This document shows, piece after piece, positions 38,134-45,453 of a stretch of DNA of 64,000 nucleotides. Position 1 is the stretch's first letter, and the number at the start of each line of letters is the position of its first letter. Origin of the DNA: Calidithermus roseus (GTDB taxonomy: Bacteria > Deinococcota > Deinococci > Deinococcales > Thermaceae). Made by a program: the position numbers and the translations under genes. A model generated the notes under the pieces. That model did not search any database. It was given only the letters and a program-made list of their open reading frames with translations, and was not told the origin of the DNA. The DNA is taken from the NCBI RefSeq assembly GCF_003574095.1, contig NZ_QWLA01000001.1:1-64000 (forward strand), read 5' to 3'.

Positions 38134-38898
38134 TTACACGGCGGGCTTGCTCGCCGCCAGCAGCACCCGTTTGAAGCCGTAGAACACCGGCTTTTGCGGC
38201 ATCAATTCGTTGAGCCTCGAGCGGTAGCGCTCGAGGAAAACCCCCTGCAACCCCTCCGGCAGCACGCCCAGGTAGGCGGTGAGCAAGGTTCCCTTGACCC
38301 ACTCCACGATCGCGTCGGCGTCGGGCAGGACGTGGGGATACACCTTGAGCACGGCGGTGATGTCCTGCCCGCCGAGGTCGAAGAACAACTGGGCATAGTC
38401 CTCGACTGGCAGGACCGGGTGGCGGCGGCCTTGGTGCGGGAAGTAGGCCCTGAACTCGGGCTCCTCGGCGACCTCGCGGGCCAGGCGGTGGGAGGGGTGA
38501 TCGCCGTTGGCGGGCATCTGTACCACCATCTGCCCGCCGGGGTTCAGGTGGCCCCAGAGCCGGGCGAAGAGGGTGGGGTGGTCGTCGGCCCATTGCAGCG
38601 CGGCGTTGGAGAAGATCAGGTCGTACTGCCCCTCGAGCTCCCGGAAGTCGCCCTGCACGAAGCTGAGCCCCTCGCGGGCGAAGTTCTGACTCTTGGCGAG
38701 CATCTCGGGGGAGCTGTCGAGCCCGGTCACGGTGCTGCCGGGGAGGCGGTCGGCCAGGCGACGGGTGAGTTCGCCGGTCCCGCAGCCCAGGTCCACGACC
38801 CGCAGGCCGGGCCGAACCCTGACCAGCGCGAGCAGGTCGTCGAAGGGGGCGGTGCGCTCGGCTTTGAATTTCTCGTACTGTTCGGGGTTCCAGGGCAT
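38134..38898 (-). CDS. tam: trans-aconitate 2-methyltransferase
   Basis: A SAM-dependent methyltransferase that methylates trans-aconitate, an inhibitory by-product of the citric acid cycle. MPWNPEQYEKFKAERTAPFDDLL is the family start; motif I is VVDLGCGTGELTRRL, then TGLDSSPEML and the FSNAALQWADDH segment. The 254-aa length is typical. ATG 38898 has GGAGGT 6 nt upstream. Confidence 0.92.
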   Translation of the reverse strand: MPWNPEQYEKFKAERTAPFDDLLALVRVRPGLRVVDLGCGTGELTRRLADRLPGSTVTGLDSSPEMLAKSQNFAREGLSFVQGDFRELEGQYDLIFSNAALQWADDHPTLFARLWGHLNPGGQMVVQMPANGDHPSHRLAREVAEEPEFRAYFPHQGRRHPVLPVEDYAQLFFDLGGQDITAVLKVYPHVLPDADAIVEWVKGTLLTAYLGVLPEGLQGVFLERYRSRLNELMPQKPVFYGFKRVLLAASKPAV

Positions 38899-38993
38899 TT
38901 TGTTACCTCCGGCAGAGGGATCAAAGCGGTGCCTTCCTCAATGCTCCGCAGGGCGAACTCCACGGCCCGCTCCATCCAGCGCCGCTCGATCAC
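38727..38993 (-). CDS. possible coupled small ORF or frameshifted tail of the GGDEF-RHH gene
   Basis: A GTG at 38993 overlaps the stop of the GGDEF-RHH gene as GTGA. The first 31 codons read like real protein (RRWMERAVEFALRSIEEG, then TALIPLPEV), but the rest runs out of frame through tam. It could be a short coupled peptide or the remains of a -1 frameshift extension of the upstream protein. Weakly supported. Confidence 0.2.
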   Translation of the reverse strand: MIERRWMERAVEFALRSIEEGTALIPLPEVTKCPGTPNSTRNSKPSAPPPSTTCSRWSGFGPACGSWTWAAGPANSPVAWPTASPAAP

Positions 38994-39604
38994 AGGAACT
39001 CCCGGTACTTGTCGAGCAGGTCGGCCAGGGCCTCGCGCAGCAGGGCGGCCTCGGTGCGGCCTAAGCGCTCGGAGAGCGTGGCCAGGCGGGCGAGCTGGTT
39101 CTTGGGGTAGTAGTTCGACTTCAGCACCATCCTGTCCTCCACGTAGATCGCCACACGGCTGCGCCCCTCGCGCTTGGCCCGCAACAGCGCCTCGTCGGCG
39201 GCCTGGAGCAGTTGCTGGGGGTCGGAGACGTGGCGGGGGAAGCTGGCGATGCCGATGGACAGCCGCACCGCCAGCGAGACCTCCCCCACGTTGTGCTTGC
39301 GACCCGCGAGGTACTGCCGGATCTCCTCGAGCTGGATCAGCGCCTCCTCGGGGCTGGCCCCCGGCAGGGCACAGGCGAACTCGTCGCCGCCGAGGCGGGT
39401 GAGCAGGCTGCCAGGGGGGAGGCTGCCAGCCAGCGCCTTCATCACCAGCGCGATCACCGCGTTGCCCACCTCGCGCCCGTAGTTCTGGTTGACCGCCAGA
39501 AACTCGTCAATGTCGGCCACCGCGACTGAGATGGGGCCGTCGTCTTTCCAGTTCGCCAGACTTTGGTAAAAGCGCTCGCGGTCTAGTGTAGTAGCTCCGG
39601 TCAT
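38990..39604 (-). CDS. GGDEF domain fused to a ribbon-helix-helix DNA-binding domain
   Basis: 204 aa, no membrane segment. Residues 1-155 form a GGDEF domain with GGDEF intact (72-76, LLTRLGGDEF) but with a degraded substrate site: the usual F-K-x-x-N-D-x-x-G-H-x-x-G-D reads FLAVNQNYGREVGN (35-48), losing the Lys, Asp, His and final Asp. There is no RxxD inhibitory motif and no D-x-L-T-x-L-x-N-R opening. Residues about 160-204 (YYPKNQLARLATLSERLGRT, then EAALLREALADLLDKYREF) match a CopG/Arc ribbon-helix-helix. This suggests a transcription factor that senses GTP or c-di-GMP rather than an efficient cyclase. ATG 39604 has GAGAGGA 6 nt upstream. A perfect AT palindrome lies 26 nt before the start. 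Confidence 0.82.
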   Translation of the reverse strand: MTGATTLDRERFYQSLANWKDDGPISVAVADIDEFLAVNQNYGREVGNAVIALVMKALAGSLPPGSLLTRLGGDEFACALPGASPEEALIQLEEIRQYLAGRKHNVGEVSLAVRLSIGIASFPRHVSDPQQLLQAADEALLRAKREGRSRVAIYVEDRMVLKSNYYPKNQLARLATLSERLGRTEAALLREALADLLDKYREFL

Positions 39605-39630
39605 ATGACGTCCTCTCTAACACCTTTCGT

Positions 39631-39658
39631 ATATATATATTGCAAGCAATATATATAT
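39631..39658. promoter_or_regulatory. perfect 28-bp AT-rich palindrome, candidate RHH operator
   Basis: Two 13-bp arms, ATATATATATTGC and GCAATATATATAT, are separated by AA. In a GC-rich genome this is exceptional. It sits between the GGDEF-RHH gene (minus) and the membrane protein gene at 39711 (plus), close to where the minus-strand promoter must lie. Confidence 0.65.
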
Positions 39659-39710
39659 GTCAAGTCGGGCGACTGGAACTCTTTCAAAGGCCCTATACAA
39701 TGGGCGCATA

Positions 39711-40313
39711 ATGCTCAACCTCACTCAGGTGCTGTTGGTGACTCTGCGAATTTTCGCACACAACCCGCTGGGCATTTTGTGGGTCACCTTCGTGGCCCTG
39801 CTCTTCAGCTTTGTCAGCTTCGGTATCCTTATCGGGCCCATGCAGGTGGGCTTCAACGCGGTGATGCTGCGCTACCTGCGCCAGGGGGAGTGGGTGCCGG
39901 AGTTGCTGTGGCAACAGTTTCGCCGCCAGGTTTTTCTGGCAGGTTGGGTGTACTTGGCCTTGCTGTTGGTGGGGCTGGTGGTGCCGCTGCCACTTCAGCG
40001 CTTCTCCCCGGTCGTGGCCGAGTTGCTGCGCCTCGCAGCCAACACGGTTTTGGGACTGCTGTGGTTTTACCCCTTCCAGTACCTCGCCGAGCGGCACGGC
40101 TCCTGGACCTGGGCAGTGCGCGAAGGCTGGCACCTGATCCTGCGGGCTGGGGTGCCCGCCCACGTGCTGCTGGTCTTGCTGATCCAACTCATCAACTACG
40201 TCCCTACCGGAACCTCCCTGCCGCTGCTCGATCTCTTCGTGCTGGTGCTGCTGGTGGGCATTAGCGGCCTGATCGGGGTGGTGGCCTATGCCCAGCTCAA
40301 CCCCCAGCCGTGA
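39711..40313 (+). CDS. multi-pass membrane protein of unknown function
   Basis: A 200-aa protein with about five membrane segments, starting IFAHNPLGILWVTFVALLFSFVSFGILIG and ending VLVLLVGISGLIGVVAYAQL. Charged loops carry YLRQGEWVPELLWQQFRRQ. I do not recognise the family. ATG 39711 follows a TACAAT box (39696-39701) by 9 nt. It shares the intergenic region holding the AT palindrome with the divergent GGDEF-RHH gene and may be co-regulated. Confidence 0.75.
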   Translation: MLNLTQVLLVTLRIFAHNPLGILWVTFVALLFSFVSFGILIGPMQVGFNAVMLRYLRQGEWVPELLWQQFRRQVFLAGWVYLALLLVGLVVPLPLQRFSPVVAELLRLAANTVLGLLWFYPFQYLAERHGSWTWAVREGWHLILRAGVPAHVLLVLLIQLINYVPTGTSLPLLDLFVLVLLVGISGLIGVVAYAQLNPQP

Positions 40314-40336
40314 TAGCTTCATGTAGAGGAACCCCC

Positions 40337-40738
40337 ATGAACCGCTCGAAGCACCTGCGGCAAGTGCTCGCGGCGCTGATCCTGGGCGCATTGATGCTGG
40401 CTCAGGCCCAGCCTCCGCCTCCTCCCGTCGAGGTTGAGGGCGGCAGCCGGGTTGCCGCACTAGTGCTGCGCTACTCGGTGTGGTCGCCCCAGGCCCTTCT
40501 TGAGAAGGGGATAGCCCTCGAGGCGGGCAGGCGGGTGTACTCGTACTGGCTCGAGCTCAAAAGCGCCGAACCGATCGGTCCTGGCCTGCGCAACCCGGCG
40601 CGGGCGGGCATGCAGGTCGAGGCTTATTCCCTGCGGCCCCTGCCGCTATGGGTAGGAAAGGAGGTTGAGGCCACCCTCGAGCTGAGGGGCGAGGTCCCCA
40701 AAGTCAACTGGTGGATCAACACGTTCAGGCTCAGGTAG
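40337..40738 (+). CDS. small exported protein of unknown function
   Basis: 133 aa with a Sec signal peptide (RQVLAALILGALMLAQAQ, cleavage near AQA) and a Pro-rich mature start. The mature part (about 100 residues) holds a beta-rich pattern, YSYWLELKSAEPIGPGLRNP, then VGKEVEATLELRGE. No known family. ATG 40337 has AGAGGA 6 nt upstream, 23 nt after the membrane protein gene, so the two are probably one operon. Confidence 0.75.
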   Translation: MNRSKHLRQVLAALILGALMLAQAQPPPPPVEVEGGSRVAALVLRYSVWSPQALLEKGIALEAGRRVYSYWLELKSAEPIGPGLRNPARAGMQVEAYSLRPLPLWVGKEVEATLELRGEVPKVNWWINTFRLR

Positions 40739-40740
40739 AC

Positions 40741-40826
40741 CACTTTGCGCTGCCTAAAGGCCTATGGCATATGGCGTTCAACGTTCGGCACTTGGCGTAG
40801 ACGTAGGACGTAGGACACGACCAGGG
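40741..40826. repeat. intergenic word-patch repeat
   Basis: GGCCTATGGCATATGGCG, TTCAACGTTCGG and GACGTAGGACGTAGGACAC words between two plus-strand genes. Confidence 0.5.
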
Positions 40827-40834
40827 GAGCCCTC

Positions 40835-43800
40835 ATGTTGCGATTCTTGCGGCGCTGGTGGTTTATGGTAGCCCTCTTGCTGTGGGGGGGTGGCCTGTGG
40901 GCCCTGGGTCCCGCTCCCGTTCAGGCCACCGACGGGGAAGGAGATCCCGAAGGCTTCGAGGAGTTCGAGGTCAAGGACGGCAACTGGGTGCCCTTCGCCC
41001 TACTGTTCGTGCAAACCCCCGAGGACCGTCAGCGCCTCAGGGCCGAACTCGAGCGCAGTGGCGAGAACGCCTTCCTCGAGGCCTGGGAGCACTACGAGTT
41101 CTGGCATGAGCAGCGGGCTTATCCCCTGGCCGACGTTCCCCCACAGGCCCGGCTGCGGGCCTACGGCCAGATCCAGCAGTTTGGACAGCGGCAGGGCCTG
41201 AGCAACCTGGCCGCCGAAAACTGGGTGGCGATCGGACCCAAACCCATCGAGGGCGGCCAGATCGGCCTCGCTTTGGGCACCCGCGAGATGTCGGGCCGGG
41301 TGGGGGACGTCGCCATCGACTCCGCCGACTCCAACCACTGGCTGGTGGGCGGGGCCCAGGCCGGGATCTGGGAAAGCACCGATGGCGGCGTGAGCTGGAG
41401 CGCCCGCACCGATGACCAGCCCTCCATGGCCATGGGAGCCATCGCCTTCGCGCCCGGCAACCCCAGCGTCGTTTACGCCGGGACCGGGGAGGCCACCTTC
41501 TCGGGCTCGAGCTACTTCGGCGCGGGGATGCTGAAGTCGCTCGACGGTGGCAGCACTTGGAGCGTCATCCCTGGGACCGCGGACACCTTCAAGGGGGGGT
41601 CGTTCAGCGACATCGTGGTGAGCCCTAGTGATGCCAACACCCTGCTGGCTGCGACCACGTCGGGCATTGGGGGCAAGGGGGCAGGCCGCCTGCCCAATCC
41701 TGCTCCGACCGGGGTGTTCCGCTCCACCAACGCTGGGGCCGACTGGTCGCTGCGCTTGAGCGGCGATGTCACCGACCTCGAGGCGCGACCCGGCAACTTC
41801 GCCCAGATGTACGCTGCCAGGGGAGCGGTTTTGGGAGATGAGACCAACGGCCTTTACCGCTCCACCGACGCCGGGGTCACCTGGGCCAAGGTGAGCGGTC
41901 CGTGGGATGATGCCGCGGGCGGGATGGGTCGCACCGAGCTGGCCATCGCCCCTTCCGATTCCAACGTGATGTACGTCTCGGTCTCCGACGCCATTGACGG
42001 TGCGGGCAACGACGGCGGGATGATCGGCCTGTACAAGACCACCAACGCCTGGGACGCCACCCCCACCTGGACCCAGATCTCGCTCAAGCCCACCGACAAC
42101 GGCACCGGCACGCTGGGTTACTGCGGCTGGGGTGACGCCTACAAAGCGGCGGTCAACCAGTGCTGGTACGACCATGAGATCATCGTCGACCCCGCCAACC
42201 CCAACGTGCTCTACGCCGGGGGCATCGAGATTTGGAAGTACGACGGCCTCACCTGGAGCGACGTCTCCAACAAGGCCAGCCTGGGCACCCACGTCGACCA
42301 GCACGCCTTCGCCTGGGCGGGCAACCGGCTGGTGGTGGGCAACGATGGCGGGGTGTGGTCGAGCGGCGATGGTGGTGCGACCTGGGCGACGCACAACCTC
42401 GAGCTGGCCTTCACCCAGTTCTACGAGGGCGTGGCCCATCCCAGCGGGCTCAGCCTGGCCATCGGCGGCTCACAGGACAACGGCACCTCGCTGTGGCAGG
42501 GCAGCGACGGCTGGCCCGCCATCTTCGGCGGCGACGGGGCCGACGCTGCTATCTCGGCCAGCGATCCCGAGAACGACTGGGCGGTCTCCTCGCAGGGCCT
42601 CAACATCTACCGCACCACCGATGGGGGCAATAGCTTCGTCGGTGCTGGCGGGGGTATTGACCGCACCAACGCCCCGTTCATCGCTCGCTTCGAGAAGTGC
42701 CCCTCCGACGACGACGTGTTCTTGGCCGGGACCGACAACCTCTGGCGCAGCGACAACTTCTTCAGCGGCGCGCAGGCCACCTGGCGGGCCAACGCTCCCG
42801 AGATGGGCACCGACGGACAGGGCCGCCCCAATCGCGTCAGCGCCATCGCCTTCGCCCCTTCCGACCCCACCTGCAAGACCTACGCTTACGGCACGCGCTT
42901 TGGCGATCTGCGCCTGACCACCACCGGCGGCCAGACCTGGACCGACCTCGACCCCGCCGATCAGGTCCCAGGTCGCTACGTCACCGACCTCGAGTTCGAC
43001 CCCACCGACCCCAACATCCTCTACGTGAGCCTCTCCGGCTTCGACGAAGGCACCCCCGGCAAGCCCGGCCACCTGTTCAAGAGCACCGGTGCGCTCGCGG
43101 CCTCGCCCAACTGGAGCAACATCAGCCCGCCGGTCGACCTTCCCTTCAACACCGTGGCCCTCAGGCCCGACGCCCCCGCCAACGTCTACGTGGGCACCGA
43201 CATCGCCATCTGGCACAGCCCCAATGCCGGAGCGAGCTGGGAGTTCATGGGGCCCAGCAGCGGCCTGCCCAACGTGGCGGTGTTCGAACTGGGCTTCGGG
43301 GCCAACGGTGGACGCCTGTACGCCTTCACCCACGGGCGTGGTGCTTTCTACCTCGACTTCGGCACGGCCAGCAGCGGGGCCAACCTCTCGCTCACCGGCC
43401 AGGCCGCGCCCAGCCCGGTGGCGGGCAACAGCGAGCTGACCTACGGACTGCGCCTGACCAACTTTGGCCCTCAGACTGCGACCTCGAGCACCCTCAGCTA
43501 TACCCTGCCTGCCGGAGCCAGCTTCGTCGGGGCCTCGAGCGGCTGCACCAACTCGGGGAGCAGCGTGAGCTGCAACCTGGGCGACCTGGCCGCCGCTGCC
43601 TTCGCCACGGCGCAGATCGTGGTCAGGCCCACGGCTATGGGCAGCCTCAGCAGCACCTTCACCGCCAGCAGCAGCACCCCCGACCCCAACGCCGCCAACA
43701 ACAGCCTGACCCTCGACACCCCGGTGGTAGCGGCAGCGGGCCTGATGGCCAGCAAGGGCGGCAATAGCCCGGCCAACAAGACCGCCGACAAGGGCAACTC

Positions 43801-44389
43801 CACCCCCGTGCTGCAATTCCGCCTGACCAACACCGGCGTGCCGGGAGCCGAGGACGTGATGATCGAGGGTGTGACCCTCCAGGCCAGGGGCAGCGGGGTG
43901 GACAACAAGGACATCACCGGCGTCTCGATCTACCTCGACCTCAACGGCAACGGCCAGGTCGATGTGGGCGAGACCCCCCTCGCCAGCGGCGCTTACGGCA
44001 TGGACAACGGTCAGTTGAAGCTCGTGCTCGGCTCCCTGCCGCTGGCAGCGGGGAGCTCGAGCGATTTCCTGGTGGTTTACGCCTTCAACACCACCATCGG
44101 CCTGTGGCCCCAAGCCGTGCAGGCCAGCCTGTTTCCCGGCTTCATCTCTTTTGTCGTGACTCTGGCCATGTTGCTGATGGTGAGCCTCTGGAGGCTGCAC
44201 CGCGGGAGGGGGCTCTTCATCGTGGCTTTGCTCCTGGGGATCTTGACTTCGGCTTGCGACAACCGCCCCAGGGAACTCACCTACCAGGCCACCCTGAGCG
44301 CTGTGAGCGCCAGGGGAGCGGGCAGCAACAACTCCCTCACCGTCAGCGGGTTGCCGCTCGAGGGGGCTACGATCACCGTTAGGCGCTGA
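40835..44389 (+). CDS. large exported Asp-box (BNR/VPS10-like) beta-propeller protein with C-terminal membrane anchor
   Basis: 1184 aa. A signal peptide (WWFMVALLLWGGGLWALGP) and a helical pro-region precede a long propeller region with at least eight Asp boxes (STDGGVSWS, SLDGGSTWS, STNAGADWS, STDAGVTWA, SGDGGATWA, TTDGGNSF, TTTGGQTW, SPNAGASWE). From about 848 there is a DUF11/CARDB-type domain (NFGPQTATSSTLSYTLP), then a dockerin-like calcium loop (DLNGNGQVDVGET). The C-terminus has two hydrophobic segments; the second ends in a lipobox-like LLLGILTSAC (Cys1141) followed by 43 residues. This suggests a sialidase/sortilin-fold surface protein; ligand unknown. Confidence 0.85.
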   Translation: MLRFLRRWWFMVALLLWGGGLWALGPAPVQATDGEGDPEGFEEFEVKDGNWVPFALLFVQTPEDRQRLRAELERSGENAFLEAWEHYEFWHEQRAYPLADVPPQARLRAYGQIQQFGQRQGLSNLAAENWVAIGPKPIEGGQIGLALGTREMSGRVGDVAIDSADSNHWLVGGAQAGIWESTDGGVSWSARTDDQPSMAMGAIAFAPGNPSVVYAGTGEATFSGSSYFGAGMLKSLDGGSTWSVIPGTADTFKGGSFSDIVVSPSDANTLLAATTSGIGGKGAGRLPNPAPTGVFRSTNAGADWSLRLSGDVTDLEARPGNFAQMYAARGAVLGDETNGLYRSTDAGVTWAKVSGPWDDAAGGMGRTELAIAPSDSNVMYVSVSDAIDGAGNDGGMIGLYKTTNAWDATPTWTQISLKPTDNGTGTLGYCGWGDAYKAAVNQCWYDHEIIVDPANPNVLYAGGIEIWKYDGLTWSDVSNKASLGTHVDQHAFAWAGNRLVVGNDGGVWSSGDGGATWATHNLELAFTQFYEGVAHPSGLSLAIGGSQDNGTSLWQGSDGWPAIFGGDGADAAISASDPENDWAVSSQGLNIYRTTDGGNSFVGAGGGIDRTNAPFIARFEKCPSDDDVFLAGTDNLWRSDNFFSGAQATWRANAPEMGTDGQGRPNRVSAIAFAPSDPTCKTYAYGTRFGDLRLTTTGGQTWTDLDPADQVPGRYVTDLEFDPTDPNILYVSLSGFDEGTPGKPGHLFKSTGALAASPNWSNISPPVDLPFNTVALRPDAPANVYVGTDIAIWHSPNAGASWEFMGPSSGLPNVAVFELGFGANGGRLYAFTHGRGAFYLDFGTASSGANLSLTGQAAPSPVAGNSELTYGLRLTNFGPQTATSSTLSYTLPAGASFVGASSGCTNSGSSVSCNLGDLAAAAFATAQIVVRPTAMGSLSSTFTASSSTPDPNAANNSLTLDTPVVAAAGLMASKGGNSPANKTADKGNSTPVLQFRLTNTGVPGAEDVMIEGVTLQARGSGVDNKDITGVSIYLDLNGNGQVDVGETPLASGAYGMDNGQLKLVLGSLPLAAGSSSDFLVVYAFNTTIGLWPQAVQASLFPGFISFVVTLAMLLMVSLWRLHRGRGLFIVALLLGILTSACDNRPRELTYQATLSAVSARGAGSNNSLTVSGLPLEGATITVRR

Positions 44390-44448
44390 GAGATTGGGAT
44401 GACTTAGGGCGCAGCACGGCGTTTTGCCTTTGGCGCACGACGTACAAC

Positions 44449-45453
44449 TTACTTCTCGTACGGCTTGCCGACAGCCGCCGGTGGGCGGCTGCGCCCGATA
44501 AATCCGGCCAGCACCAGGATAGTGAGGACGTAGGGGATGGCCTCCACCACTACCGAAGGCATGACCTCCCCTCCCTGAAGCTGGATGGCCAGAGCCCGGA
44601 AGAAGCCAAACAGCAGCGTCGCCCCCAGCACGCCCAGCGGGTGCCATTTGCCGAAGATCAGGGCGGCCAGGGCGATGAAACCCTGCCCAGCTGACATGTT
44701 CTTGACGAACTGGTTGAGGAAGCCGACGGAGAGATAGGCCCCGGCCAGCCCGGCCAGCAGGCCCGAGAGGATCACCGCGGTGTAGCGCATGCGGTAGACG
44801 TTGATCCCCATGGTATCGGCGGCTTCGGGCTGCTCGCCCACTGCCCGCAGGCGCAGGCCCCAGGGGGTTTTGAACATCACCCACCAGCACAGCGGCACCA
44901 GCAGGAAGGCCAGGAACACCAAAGGAGAGATGCTCTCTCCTGCGATAGGGATGTTGATCAGGCGGTTCTCGACCTCCTTGGAGTTGGTGGTGGTGTTGTA
45001 CAAAGCCTGCATCAACACCGGCGGGGCCCCGGCGGCCAGCAGGTTGATGGCGGTGCCGGTCACGATCTGCTCGGCCCTGTAACGGATCACCGCGATGGCA
45101 TAGACGGTGGCCACCAGGCCACCCATCAGCATCCCGACCAGCACCCCCACCCAGGGAATCCAGGCTGAGCGGGCCAGGGGGTCGGCGGCGAGCATGGGGG
45201 CCTCGAGCCGCTCCACGCTGATGGCAGCGGCGGCGGCTCCGAAGAGAATCATGCCCTCGAGGGCAATATTGACCACCCCCGAGCGCTCAGAGAACATGCC
45301 TCCGAGGGCCGTGAGCAGCAGGGGAGTGGTCTGGCGCAGGGTCGAGAAGAACAGTGCGATCAGGATCGCCGACTCCACCCGCATGCCCAGAACCACCACG
45401 GCAATTGCCGCTACCACGAGGAAGCCAATCATGAAAGGCGACAAGCGTTTCAT
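44449..45453 (-). CDS. ABC transporter permease (BMP/nucleoside type, NupQ-like)
   Basis: A 334-aa BPD_transp_2-family permease with about nine helices. FSERSGVVNIALEGMILFGA and LRAVGEQPEAADTMGINV are the family signatures of the nucleoside/BMP-lipoprotein uptake systems. It starts in an ATGA overlap with the longer permease upstream. Neither the ATPase nor the BMP lipoprotein is next to it here. Confidence 0.9.
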   Translation of the reverse strand: MKRLSPFMIGFLVVAAIAVVVLGMRVESAILIALFFSTLRQTTPLLLTALGGMFSERSGVVNIALEGMILFGAAAAAISVERLEAPMLAADPLARSAWIPWVGVLVGMLMGGLVATVYAIAVIRYRAEQIVTGTAINLLAAGAPPVLMQALYNTTTNSKEVENRLINIPIAGESISPLVFLAFLLVPLCWWVMFKTPWGLRLRAVGEQPEAADTMGINVYRMRYTAVILSGLLAGLAGAYLSVGFLNQFVKNMSAGQGFIALAALIFGKWHPLGVLGATLLFGFFRALAIQLQGGEVMPSVVVEAIPYVLTILVLAGFIGRSRPPAAVGKPYEK

